From NCBI GenBank assembly GCA_910577755.1, contig CAJTNL010000007.1:40675-104674 (forward strand): DNA of 64,000 bases, in the 5' to 3' direction. Positions within the stretch are counted from its first letter, which is position 1. Each line of letters opens with the position of its first letter. The translations under genes and the position numbers were made by a program. The stretch comes from an uncultured Eubacteriales bacterium. GTDB taxonomy: Bacteria; Bacillota; Clostridia; Oscillospirales; Acutalibacteraceae. Positions 8,643 to 17,899 of this stretch are shown here, piece after piece. Under the pieces are notes generated by a model. The model was given only the letters and a program-made list of their open reading frames with translations, was not told the DNA's origin and ran no database searches.

Positions 8643-9230
8643 TTATCTATTATTTAAATGATCTTTTAATTTCTGAGAAAACAGCGCCAACGCTTTTCCT
8701 CTATGACTGATCCAGTCTTTTTCTTCATCAGTCAGCTGCCCGAAAGACTTTTCTCCTACCAAAAACACAGGATCATAGCCAAAGCCGCCGTCACCTAACT
8801 GTGCAAAGGCAATTTCACCCTCACAAACACCTTCCGCCGTAATGCAAACTCCATTAGGAAACACACAGCAAATGGCACATACAAAGCGTGCAGTTCGCTG
8901 CTCTTTGGGTACAGCTTCCATCTCTTTCAACAGTTTTTCTATCCGCTGTGCATCGGTAGCATGTTCACCTGCATATCTAGCGGAATATACTCCAGGCGCA
9001 CCGTCCAAGGCATCTACTATCAAACCGGAATCATCCGCAATAGCCGGCAGATCGGTTTGATTACACGCCGACCTTGCCTTTAAAAAAGCATTTTGCTCAA
9101 AGGTCGTACCGGTTTCGTCTACTTCCAATAGTTTAGCTGTTACCACTTCCATCCCCAGTGGAATTAAAATTCGTTCCAGCTCCTCTCGTTTTCTTTGATT
9201 GTGAGTCGCTATAATAAATTTCATCCTCAT
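8643..9230 (-). CDS. rdgB: dITP/XTP pyrophosphatase (Ham1/RdgB family)
   Basis: 195 aa. It hydrolyses non-canonical purine triphosphates (dITP, XTP) to the monophosphate and pyrophosphate, keeping deaminated bases out of DNA. Family landmarks are the start KFIIATHNQRKREEL, the central ADDSGLIVDALDGAPGVYSA, GDGGFGYDPVFLV and the closing SHRGKAL. Its ATG shares an ATGA overlap with the ftsY stop, which supports the start at 9230 rather than the second Met two codons later. Confidence 0.95.
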   Translation of the reverse strand: MRMKFIIATHNQRKREELERILIPLGMEVVTAKLLEVDETGTTFEQNAFLKARSACNQTDLPAIADDSGLIVDALDGAPGVYSARYAGEHATDAQRIEKLLKEMEAVPKEQRTARFVCAICCVFPNGVCITAEGVCEGEIAFAQLGDGGFGYDPVFLVGEKSFGQLTDEEKDWISHRGKALALFSQKLKDHLNNR

Positions 9231-10219
9231 TCATCCTTAAAATAATTATCAAAATCTTCTAAATCTTTATCCTCATCATATGCTTCCTCTTCTTCATACA
9301 TATCGTCGTTTCTCTTTTCAAACAAGGCAGCAGCAAAATCGTGTGCATTAAACGGTTGTAAATCATTAATTTTTTCACCAACTCCAATTAATTTAACAGG
9401 AAGATCTAATTCCTGACGAATTGCCAGTACTACACCTCCCTTTGAAGTTCCGTCTAACTTTGTCAATACAATACCGGAAATACCAGCTGCATTTTTAAAT
9501 TCTCTTGCTTGACTCACTGCGTTTTGACCGGTTGTAGCATCTAGTACCAGCAATACTTCTTTATTGCATTCAGGTAATTCTCTATCTATAATGCGGCTCA
9601 TTTTAGCTAACTCATCCATTAAATTTTTCTTATTGTGTAATCTGCCGGCAGTATCACAAATAATCACATCTGCACCGATGGATTTCGCTTTGGCAATCGT
9701 ATCAAATACAACCGATGCCGGGTCAGAACCTTCATCTCTCTTTACCATCTCCACTTGAGCACGGTTTGCCCAAACCTCCAACTGCTCTATGGCAGCGGCA
9801 CGGAAAGTATCTGCCGCACCTAAAATAACCTGCTTCCCTTCTTTTTTTAGCTGTAGTGCCATTTTGCCAATAGTCGTTGTTTTTCCAACACCGTTTACAC
9901 CGATTACCAATATAACGGATGGTTTCGTCTGTATTTGCAATTCCTCTCCGCCACTCATCATTTCAGCTACAATTTCCTGAATCATACCCATAATTAGCTG
10001 TGGATCTGTAACACCCTCATCCTTTATACGCTTTCTTAGGGTTTCGCAAATTTTTTCTGCGGTTAACATGCCCACATCACCCATGATAAGCAGCTCTTCA
10101 AGCTCTTCAAATAAATTTTCATCAATTTTAGTAAAAGTATTTAACATGGAACCGATTGAATTTGATATACTTTCCCTTGTCTTTTTTAATCCTTGTTTAA
10201 TTTTATTAAAAAAACCCAT
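9227..10219 (-). CDS. ftsY: Signal recognition particle receptor FtsY
   Basis: 330 aa. This SRP GTPase docks SRP-ribosome complexes at the membrane translocon. The NG domain shows the P-loop GVNGVGKTTT (about 108-117), DTFRAAA, DTAGR, TKLDGTSKGG and GVGEKINDLQPF. The N-terminal acidic region is short, as usual in Firmicutes. An extra acidic tail of about 25 residues (MYEEEEAYDEDKD) follows the NG domain and is unusual. The gene is 25 bases after smc and overlaps rdgB by 4 bases. Confidence 0.96.
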   Translation of the reverse strand: MGFFNKIKQGLKKTRESISNSIGSMLNTFTKIDENLFEELEELLIMGDVGMLTAEKICETLRKRIKDEGVTDPQLIMGMIQEIVAEMMSGGEELQIQTKPSVILVIGVNGVGKTTTIGKMALQLKKEGKQVILGAADTFRAAAIEQLEVWANRAQVEMVKRDEGSDPASVVFDTIAKAKSIGADVIICDTAGRLHNKKNLMDELAKMSRIIDRELPECNKEVLLVLDATTGQNAVSQAREFKNAAGISGIVLTKLDGTSKGGVVLAIRQELDLPVKLIGVGEKINDLQPFNAHDFAAALFEKRNDDMYEEEEAYDEDKDLEDFDNYFKDE

Positions 10220-10244
10220 AAACTCAATTTCCTCTCCATTGTTT

Positions 10245-13200
10245 TTATAAGCCTAATTTTTCCTGAATCTCACTTATGTCAAGCTCCAGTAATTTTGAAA
10301 CACCTTGTTCCTGCATCGTCACTCCATACAAAATATCCGCTTCTTCCATGGTTCCACGACGGTGGGTAATAGTGACAAACTGTGTATTATCATTCATTTT
10401 ACGCAAATATGATGCAAACCTAGATACATTGACATCGTCCAAAGCCGCCTCAATTTCATCCAAAATGCAGAACGGTGGAGGAGTAACTTTCATAATAGCA
10501 AAATACAATGCAATGGCAACCAGCGCTTTTTCACCTCCAGAAAGCAGTTCAATATTGGTCACAATTTTTCCAGGCGGATGCACCATGATACCAATACCGC
10601 TTTCTAATACATGTTCTGTATCAGTTAACTCCAAATTTGCTTTACCTCCACCAAATAAAATATGAAAGGTTTCTTTAAAATTTTGATTGATTTGTTCAAA
10701 TCGTTTCAAAAATAATGCCTTCATCTGATGGGTCAAATCATTTATCAAACGTTTCAATTCATTGCGCGATTTTTCTACATCTGCAATTTGTGCTGTTAAA
10801 AATTCATAACGTTCGTAAACCTCTTTATATTCTTCAATCGCCGTGACATTTACCGCACCAAGGCCTTTAATTTTTGCCTTTAATTCATTTAATCTATGTT
10901 GTGCTTTTTGTATATTGTCAATTGTGATTGCCAAAGCTTCTGCTTCCCGCCGTGTTAATTCATATTCTTCCCATAATTTTGTAATAATCCCATCATATTC
11001 CTTTTTCAGGTTTACCGTACGCTCTTCTAAACGGGCTAGCTCTTTACCAAGATTTTCACGTTCTGTTGTTTTCTCCCGCTCCTTAGTGCGCAATGCAACA
11101 GAATGCTGTTCCTTTTCCATACGTTCTTGTGTAAGCCTTGCAATACTAGATTTGGCCGTTTGTGCCTTTTCCCGCAAAGACTGCACTTCATTTTTTAATG
11201 CTGTAAATTGCTCTTCAATTAAATGATTAGCTACCTCTACTGCTTTTCTCTCTCTACTGAGTATTTCAGTTTTTTTATCAAAATCACTCTGATTTTGATG
11301 TATATTCTCCAGTTCTTTTTGTAATACTTCACGCTCTTTTTGAAGCGATAATTCTGCAAGACGCAATTCCTGTAATTGTTCACTAAAAGTTTGGCTTTTC
11401 AGATGTCGAGCTTTTTTGTCCCCAGCCAATTGTGACATTGTTGTTTGCAGTATTGCAATCTGATCTGTCAACTCTTGCAACTGTATTCTGGCATTTTCTT
11501 TGAGTTGTAAATGTGCTTGCAACTGCTTAAAAACAGTCTCTTTTTCTGTTTTCAATTGCCGTAAAGAGGCTTCTATGACCTTGCGTTCACTTTGCACCCG
11601 ACTGTATTCCGCTTGTATTTGTATAGTTTCATCACGTTTTTTATATAAAACAGTCTTAGCTGTTTCAATTGTTTTTTCTGTCTCTGCAACGAGATGCGCC
11701 GTTTTATCGTAATCCTGTTGTGCCCGAAGTATTAATTCTTCTATATTTGTAATTTTTTCTTTACTTTGCGCAATATCAGCACTGCGGCTCAGCAATCCAG
11801 CACTGCGACTTTGGGAACCACCTGTTAAGGAACCGCCGGTATTAACCACTTGTCCATCCAGTGTGACAATGCGAAATTTATAATGATATGCTTTTGCAAT
11901 ATTAGTTGCAGCATCTAAATTTTCTGTCACTACAATACGTCCAAGCAAGGACTTTAAAATAGAATGATACTGACTATCACATTGACATAAATCCACTGCA
12001 ATTCCGATAAATCCTTTATAGCTGTCAAGCTTTTCTTCATTTAGCTGACTGGATTTTATGGTAGTCAGAGGCAAAAAGGTTGCACGTCCTTTATCCTTCT
12101 GCTGTAAAAATTGAATCGCTTGTTTTGCATCCTGCTCGTTATCTACAACAATATGTTGCATGGATGCACCTAATGCAGTTTCAATCGCAACAGTATATGT
12201 TTTAGACACCTCAATTAAACGAGATACAGGACCATGTACACCTTTTAACCCACCTTTTGCCGCCTGATTCATCACCACTTTAATAGAATGATGAAATCCC
12301 TCCAAATTACTTTCTAAATTCTCCAGAAATTTAAGCCTGCGTACTTGTTCATTCTGCTCTAACATTAATCGGTCAACAACTTGTTTCTCTTGCTCTAATC
12401 GGCGGCGACAATCTGCATAGACGTGTTCATGTTTTTGCATATTCTGTGTTAAAAATGCAAGTTCATCCTGTGAATCTTTTATCATATTGCCATATTCAAC
12501 TTCTGCTTGCACTAGATTCTCTGCTTGTTTTTGATAAGACTGCAATTGCCCCTCAAGCGTAATTTTCTGTTCCTCGGCCTGCAAAATAGCAGAATCCGCC
12601 ATCATTTGCTGTAATTTTATTTGAGAGCTTTGTTCGGTTAATATATGTAACCGTTGGTTCACTTTCGTCATGCGGTTATCTGATTGATTTAAGTTCTGGT
12701 GCAGTTCTTTAATTTTCTCTAAATATATCTGCTGTTCTTGTTGGTTTGCTTTTTGCAGTTCCTCATTTTTTAGAAGTTTTTCATTAATAAAGCGTATCTC
12801 CTGTTCCGCAGATCCATAAGAAAGCGATGCCAACTCTAATTCTTTTGTAATACGCTCAATACTCTGGTTATTGTGTAGCATGTCATTTTCCAAAACGGAA
12901 ATATTACCCTCTTTTCTAACAGCTGATTCTTCAGCAACAGCATGACTTGTACGCAGTTCATCCATTTGCGCTGTTAAACGATTTACATGGTAAAAGCCCT
13001 TTTCAATCTCACCGCTAATTTCCTCTAACTGTACCGACACCTGTTCTTGATGCTGCTTTGTAATAGCTATCTTTTCTTCCTGCTCGCACAGCACTTTACC
13101 AAAATGTTTCAACGTGTTGAGCCAAAGCCCTATTTCCAGACTACGCTTTTCTTCATAATACTCCAAATAGAGCTTTGCCTTTTCAGACTGTTTACGCAGT

Positions 13201-13811
13201 GGTTCTATACGGTCCTCCATTTCAGAAACAATATCATATAAACGCACCAAATTCTCTTCAGCATGAAATAATTTTCTTTCGGATTCTTCTTTTCGGTAAC
13301 GATAACGGGAAATACCTGACGCCTCTTCAAAAATTTCACGCCTATCTTCAGAACGAGCAGAAACAATGCTGTCAATCTTACCTTGTCCAATCACAGAATA
13401 ACCGTCACGACCAAGTCCTGTGTCCATAAATAGCTCGTGCACATCCTTTAACCGCACCGTTGCTTGATTAATTAAATATTCGCTATCTCCAGAACGGTAG
13501 TAACGGCGAGTGATGGAAACCAAGTCGCCGTCAAAAGGCAATTCACGGTTATGATTTTCAATCGTCAAGGTCACTTCAGCATATCCATGCGCCTTACGAT
13601 TGGATGTACCGCTGAAAATAATATCTTCCATTTTTGAGCAACGTAAATTCTTAATAGATTGCTCACCCAAAACCCACCGAATTGCATCACTAATATTACT
13701 TTTACCGCTTCCGTTAGGACCTACTACGGCAATGAACTCATGATTAAAATTCAATTTGGTTTGATCCGGAAACGTCTTGAATCCATGAATCTCTAAACCT
13801 TTTAACCGCAA
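10245..13811 (-). CDS. smc: Chromosome segregation ATPase SMC
   Basis: 1188 aa, the usual bacterial SMC length. The head ATPase is split: Walker A GPNGSGKS at 32-39, and the ABC signature LSGGEKALVA with Walker B FCILDEIEAALDD near the C-terminus. Two long coiled coils rich in Q/E/K flank a hinge around 515-660 with the GGSLTGGS motif. SMC with ScpAB organises and separates sister chromosomes. The start is TTG with AAAGGAG seven bases upstream. The rnc-radical SAM-smc-ftsY order is typical of Clostridia. Confidence 0.97.
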   Translation of the reverse strand: MRLKGLEIHGFKTFPDQTKLNFNHEFIAVVGPNGSGKSNISDAIRWVLGEQSIKNLRCSKMEDIIFSGTSNRKAHGYAEVTLTIENHNRELPFDGDLVSITRRYYRSGDSEYLINQATVRLKDVHELFMDTGLGRDGYSVIGQGKIDSIVSARSEDRREIFEEASGISRYRYRKEESERKLFHAEENLVRLYDIVSEMEDRIEPLRKQSEKAKLYLEYYEEKRSLEIGLWLNTLKHFGKVLCEQEEKIAITKQHQEQVSVQLEEISGEIEKGFYHVNRLTAQMDELRTSHAVAEESAVRKEGNISVLENDMLHNNQSIERITKELELASLSYGSAEQEIRFINEKLLKNEELQKANQQEQQIYLEKIKELHQNLNQSDNRMTKVNQRLHILTEQSSQIKLQQMMADSAILQAEEQKITLEGQLQSYQKQAENLVQAEVEYGNMIKDSQDELAFLTQNMQKHEHVYADCRRRLEQEKQVVDRLMLEQNEQVRRLKFLENLESNLEGFHHSIKVVMNQAAKGGLKGVHGPVSRLIEVSKTYTVAIETALGASMQHIVVDNEQDAKQAIQFLQQKDKGRATFLPLTTIKSSQLNEEKLDSYKGFIGIAVDLCQCDSQYHSILKSLLGRIVVTENLDAATNIAKAYHYKFRIVTLDGQVVNTGGSLTGGSQSRSAGLLSRSADIAQSKEKITNIEELILRAQQDYDKTAHLVAETEKTIETAKTVLYKKRDETIQIQAEYSRVQSERKVIEASLRQLKTEKETVFKQLQAHLQLKENARIQLQELTDQIAILQTTMSQLAGDKKARHLKSQTFSEQLQELRLAELSLQKEREVLQKELENIHQNQSDFDKKTEILSRERKAVEVANHLIEEQFTALKNEVQSLREKAQTAKSSIARLTQERMEKEQHSVALRTKEREKTTERENLGKELARLEERTVNLKKEYDGIITKLWEEYELTRREAEALAITIDNIQKAQHRLNELKAKIKGLGAVNVTAIEEYKEVYERYEFLTAQIADVEKSRNELKRLINDLTHQMKALFLKRFEQINQNFKETFHILFGGGKANLELTDTEHVLESGIGIMVHPPGKIVTNIELLSGGEKALVAIALYFAIMKVTPPPFCILDEIEAALDDVNVSRFASYLRKMNDNTQFVTITHRRGTMEEADILYGVTMQEQGVSKLLELDISEIQEKLGL

Positions 13812-13834
13812 ATTTTCACTCCTTTCCTCTATTC

Positions 13835-14848
13835 TTATTCTTTATCTGCGAATGCAATTTTAAAGCTATTTTTCTCTATAGATTCATCTACTATCACCTG
13901 TATATTGTAGCCTTGAGAAGAAAAAAACTCTAAATTACTTTTTTTATGTCCTACAATTTTAGAGCGGTCTTTACCATTTATAAATAATAAACATTTTTTG
14001 TTTACAGCGTGATTTTTTTGCAGCTCATTACAAATGCTATTGCGAAAATTCCGGCTTTCACAGAGTTCTCGCAGCGCAGGATGCCATGGTCCTGACAAAC
14101 GCTCTTTTTCCAATTCAGGCGTACTATGCAGTCCAAGACGAATAACCTGAATTTGCCTGTCTTCAAAAAAATGGAGCAACTCACTGCATAAATCTACCGT
14201 TTTCTCCAGCGAGAATGTTTGATAATCGCCCCTCTGAAACAACTCTCCTAAATGTGTTTGACTCATAATAACAGTAGGATAAATTCTAACAGTATCAGGT
14301 TTACATTCAGCAATTTTTTGTGCAGTCAACTTTGCCCCCTCGGCTGTATCGGTATATAAACCGGTCATCATTTGTAACCCTAATTCAAAACCTGCTTGTT
14401 TAATCAACGCAGAAGCATCTTTCACTTGCTGTGCCGTATGACCACGCCGATTGGCTTTTAAAACCTCATCTATCATACTTTGAGCACCTAACTCAATAGC
14501 AGATACTCCATATGTTTTTAAAATACTTAATATTTGTCTATCAATGGCATCCGGTCTGGTGGAAATACGAATCCCTTTTATAACACCTTTTGAAATAAAC
14601 GGCTGTGCAGCCTTGAGCAGAGAGATCATATAATCCCGGTTCAGTGCCGTAAAGCTTCCCCCGAAAAACGCAAGTTCCAACCGCATTTTCCCATAATCCT
14701 CATGAGCAACAGCAGTTTTAACAGCACATATAACATCCTTTGGAGTGGGCTGCTTCTTGATACCTGTAATATGGGTTTGATTGCAAAAGCTGCATTGATG
14801 CAAGCAACCATTATGAGGAACAAAAATTGCAATATTTCCGTGTTTAAT
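13835..14848 (-). CDS. Elp3-like radical SAM protein with probable ATT start
   Basis: About 337 aa as called. The radical SAM cluster is C-x3-C-x2-C in GCLHQCSFC. The frame also has FFGGSFTAL, STRPDAID, ELGAQSMIDEVLKANRRGH and a GLQMMTGLYTD strand, as in Elp3-type and TIGR01212-like radical SAM enzymes, but no acetyltransferase domain. A TTG at 14803 would remove the first cluster Cys. The family N-terminus (KHGNIAIFVPHNGC) extends to an ATT at 14848-14846, just after an in-frame stop and overlapping the rnc stop by one base. No ATG, GTG or TTG exists in that extension. The substrate is unknown; its constant place between rnc and smc hints at RNA modification. The start is inferred. Confidence 0.8.
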   Translation of the reverse strand: MKHGNIAIFVPHNGCLHQCSFCNQTHITGIKKQPTPKDVICAVKTAVAHEDYGKMRLELAFFGGSFTALNRDYMISLLKAAQPFISKGVIKGIRISTRPDAIDRQILSILKTYGVSAIELGAQSMIDEVLKANRRGHTAQQVKDASALIKQAGFELGLQMMTGLYTDTAEGAKLTAQKIAECKPDTVRIYPTVIMSQTHLGELFQRGDYQTFSLEKTVDLCSELLHFFEDRQIQVIRLGLHSTPELEKERLSGPWHPALRELCESRNFRNSICNELQKNHAVNKKCLLFINGKDRSKIVGHKKSNLEFFSSQGYNIQVIVDESIEKNSFKIAFADKE

Positions 14849-15521
14849 AGCCCATCAACTCCAACGCTTCTCTAGCCGCCTGTTGTTCAGCATCTTTTTT
14901 ACTTCTGCCGCCGCCTTTTCCAATTACATTTTGGTTAAGATGTACCTCAACAGTAAAATGCTTGTTATGGTCCGGTCCACTCTCTCCTATCAGCACATAA
15001 GAAAGATGCTCTTCCGGATTTTGCTGAATGATTTCCTGCAGCATCGTTTTATAATCTTTAAATGGTTTGGATCTTGTTGTTTGTACAGCCGGCTCAATAA
15101 AACGTAAAATAAAGGATCGAGCATCCTCCATGCCTCCATCAATATAAATTGCAGCAATAATCGCCTCAAAAGCATCTGCCAAAATAGAAGGTCTTGTCTC
15201 TCCCCCTGTATTTTTTTCACCATTACTAAGCAATAAATAACTACCTACTTCGAGTTGAGTAGCAAAGCCGCACAATGCTTTTTCACACACCAATGAAGCT
15301 CTTGTTTTGGTTAAATCTCCCTCCGGCATATTGGGACACTGTTTAAAAAGATAATCAGCCACCACTACCCCCAAAACAGAATCGCCCAAAAATTCTAAAC
15401 GCTCATTACTTTTTCCGTCTTTCCGATTTTCATTAGCATAAGAAGAATGGGTCAATGCCGTTTTGAGATACTGCTTATTTTTAAAATGATAACCAATTTT
15501 ATCTTCCAGTTCATGTAACAT
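14844..15521 (-). CDS. rnc: Ribonuclease III
   Basis: 225 aa from the ATG at 15521, chosen because GGAGGAG lies 7 bases upstream. The frame is open further back to 15557 without support. The enzyme cuts double-stranded RNA such as the 30S rRNA precursor. The catalytic signature NERLEFLGDSVLG is followed by a second acidic motif (ADAFEAIIAAIYID) and a C-terminal double-stranded-RNA-binding domain (KTMLQEIIQQNPEEHLSY ... KKDAEQQAAREAL). It lies 47 bases after plsX; the acpP gene often found between them is absent. Confidence 0.96.
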   Translation of the reverse strand: MLHELEDKIGYHFKNKQYLKTALTHSSYANENRKDGKSNERLEFLGDSVLGVVVADYLFKQCPNMPEGDLTKTRASLVCEKALCGFATQLEVGSYLLLSNGEKNTGGETRPSILADAFEAIIAAIYIDGGMEDARSFILRFIEPAVQTTRSKPFKDYKTMLQEIIQQNPEEHLSYVLIGESGPDHNKHFTVEVHLNQNVIGKGGGRSKKDAEQQAAREALELMGY

Positions 15522-15568
15522 AATATTTCTCCTCCCTATTTTCATGGTATGACCCAATTACAAAATAA

Positions 15569-16576
15569 TTATGAATTTTCTTTTGTTTGATCGCTCAAAA
15601 TACTCTTGGCAATTAGTTCTACAACTTGGGATTCCACATATTCTTTTGTCAGGCGAATGGCGCTTTTAAATGTTTTGGCGTCCGCACTGCCATGTGCTTT
15701 AAATACCGGTTTTGCAGCGCCTAAGATGGGCGCTCCACCAACCTCAGTGTAATCTACGCTTTTTTTCAGCTCTTTCATATCCTTTAAAAGAACAGAAGCG
15801 GCCAATTTGTTTTTGGTACTCTTTGTAAAAATTTCTTTCATCTTTCGCATCAGCACCATCGCTACGCCTTCATATACTTTCAAAATCATATTTCCAGTAA
15901 ATCCATCTGCTACTACCACATCCGCCGCATCATCTGGTACGCCTCTTCCTTCTACATTACCAACAAAATTCAAATTGCTTTCTTTAAGCATTTGATACGC
16001 TTGAATTTGCAGCTGACAGCCTTTATTTTCTTCTCCACCTATATTAGCAAGACCCACTCTTGGCCGATTGATATGCATTACTCTTTCCATATAAATACTA
16101 CCCATTAGTCCGAACTGATGCAGCATTTCCGGACGACATTCATTATTAGCACCTGCGTCAATCAACATAAAGTTTCCCGTATTTTTAGGCATCAATGGTG
16201 CAAATGAGACGCGCTTAATTCCTTTGATTCTTTTGACAATTAACGTAGAACCTACTACTAACGCACCGCTGTTTCCGGCAGAGATAAAAGCCTCTCCATT
16301 TCCTGCAACCAGTTGCCTGCATCCCTCTGCCATTGAACAGTTAGATTTACTTTTTGTTATTTCAGTGGCTTCATCCTCCATGGTAATCACACTTGGTGCA
16401 TGAACAATTTCCATACGTGCTAAAGAAATATTATGTTCTTTTGCTACATGTTCAATCTTTTTTTTATCACCGGTTAATAAAATATCTATGTCAAAATCTA
16501 TAATTGCTTCAGCACAAGCTTTCAGAATTTCTAAAGGCGCATTGTCTCCGCCAAACGCATCTACAATCAGTTTCAT
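15569..16576 (-). CDS. plsX: Phosphate acyltransferase PlsX
   Basis: 335 aa from MKLIVDAFGGDNAP, preceded by AAGGATG. It makes acyl-phosphate from acyl-ACP, the first step of the PlsX/PlsY phospholipid route. Recognisable blocks are VDAFGGDNAP, SAGNSGALV, DAGANNECRPEMLHQF, NIGGEENKG and VADGFTGN. A start nine codons upstream at 16603 overlaps trmFO but lacks a ribosome-binding site. The missing acpP and fab neighbours suggest the rest of fatty-acid synthesis lies elsewhere. Confidence 0.95.
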   Translation of the reverse strand: MKLIVDAFGGDNAPLEILKACAEAIIDFDIDILLTGDKKKIEHVAKEHNISLARMEIVHAPSVITMEDEATEITKSKSNCSMAEGCRQLVAGNGEAFISAGNSGALVVGSTLIVKRIKGIKRVSFAPLMPKNTGNFMLIDAGANNECRPEMLHQFGLMGSIYMERVMHINRPRVGLANIGGEENKGCQLQIQAYQMLKESNLNFVGNVEGRGVPDDAADVVVADGFTGNMILKVYEGVAMVLMRKMKEIFTKSTKNKLAASVLLKDMKELKKSVDYTEVGGAPILGAAKPVFKAHGSADAKTFKSAIRLTKEYVESQVVELIAKSILSDQTKENS

Positions 16577-16595
16577 ATTATACACATCCTTCGCT

Positions 16596-17897
16596 TTATC
16601 CATTCACTATAAAAGCTTCCAGTAACGTAAGAGAACGTTGCGCCAATGCTGCATATCGTTCTTTTTTATCTCTAATCTGTTGTTCAAGCGGAGGCAGAAC
16701 GCCAAAATTTGCCCCCATCGGCTGATAATCATCCGATATGCTATTGGCTACATAATTGCTCAACGCCCCCATCATAGTTTCCTTTGGTAAAATCAGCGGA
16801 TTCAGTCCCCGTTTACGATATACTGCGTTAATACCTGCCAAAATACCGGAGGAAGCTGATTCCATATATCCTTCTATACCTGTAATTTGCCCAGCAAAAA
16901 ACAACTTCGATTTTTGCCGAAAACTAAAATCTTGATTTAATACTTGCGGTGCATTCAAAAAGGTATTGCGATGCATCACACCATAACGCATAAATTCTGC
17001 ACACGATAATCCCGGAATCATAGAAAAAACTCTTTTTTGTTCCCCAAATTTCAAATTGGTCTGAAAACCAACCAAATTTAATAGAGTCCCCTCTTGATTT
17101 TCTCTCCGTAATTGCACTACTGCCCACGGACGGTGTCCCGTTCTGGGATTTTTCAAACCGACTGGTTTCATAGGTCCGTAACGCATCGTATCTTTACCTC
17201 TTTGCGCCAATACTTCTATAGGCATGCAACCCTCGTACACCTTTGGATTAGCAACGTCAAAATCAGCAACCTGTACTCTCTCCGCAGATACAAGCGCTTC
17301 GTAAAACGATTCATACTCTTCCTGATTCATAGGGCAGTTGATATATGCGTTATCTTCTCCTTTATCATAACGGGAGGCTGAAAAACAAACCTCCATATCC
17401 AAGCTGTCGGCTGTTACAATCGGCGCAGCTGCATCAAAAAAACTAAGACTACCGCCGCACATAGCGGCAATTTTTTCTGCCAAAGCGTCTGATGTCAACG
17501 GACCTGTACAAATAACTGTAATATCATCGGTAGGAATTTCAGTGATTTCCTGCGATACCACAGTAATCAACGGATTGGCTTTAATCTTTTCCGTAACCAT
17601 TTGAGAAAAACGGTTACGATCCACTGCTAGAGCGCCGCCTGCCGGAACACGGCATTGGTCAGCACACGCCACAAGCAGAGATCGAAACCGACGCATTTCC
17701 TCTTTCAATAAACCAGCAGCGCTTTCTATACGATCTGCTTTGAGAGAATTGGAGCAAACCAGTTCAGCAAAATATGCACTAGTATGTGCCGGTGAATACT
17801 TTTTAGGTTTCATTTCATAAAGCGTAACCAACTCGCCTCTTAACGCCATCTGCCATGCTGCCTCGCAACCAGCCAAACCCGCTCCAATCACTTTCAT
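16596..17897 (-). CDS. trmFO: tRNA (uracil-54-C5) methyltransferase, folate-dependent
   Basis: 433 aa. TrmFO makes ribothymidine-54 in tRNA using methylene-tetrahydrofolate and FAD. The N-terminal FAD-binding motif is KVIGAGLAGCEAAW. Further family blocks are YEMKPKKYSPAH, ELVCSNSLKAD, CTGPLTSDAL and the C-terminal GQITGIEGYMESASSG. GGAGG lies inside the end of topA and the start is two bases after the topA stop, the classical Firmicutes topA-trmFO pair. Confidence 0.96.
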   Translation of the reverse strand: MKVIGAGLAGCEAAWQMALRGELVTLYEMKPKKYSPAHTSAYFAELVCSNSLKADRIESAAGLLKEEMRRFRSLLVACADQCRVPAGGALAVDRNRFSQMVTEKIKANPLITVVSQEITEIPTDDITVICTGPLTSDALAEKIAAMCGGSLSFFDAAAPIVTADSLDMEVCFSASRYDKGEDNAYINCPMNQEEYESFYEALVSAERVQVADFDVANPKVYEGCMPIEVLAQRGKDTMRYGPMKPVGLKNPRTGHRPWAVVQLRRENQEGTLLNLVGFQTNLKFGEQKRVFSMIPGLSCAEFMRYGVMHRNTFLNAPQVLNQDFSFRQKSKLFFAGQITGIEGYMESASSGILAGINAVYRKRGLNPLILPKETMMGALSNYVANSISDDYQPMGANFGVLPPLEQQIRDKKERYAALAQRSLTLLEAFIVNG

Positions 17898-17899
17898 GT

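Noticed and set aside
10276..11226. Plus-strand open frames inside smc
   Set aside because: They are antisense shadows of the smc coding frame, with odd Ser/Phe/Cys-rich composition and no ribosome-binding sites.
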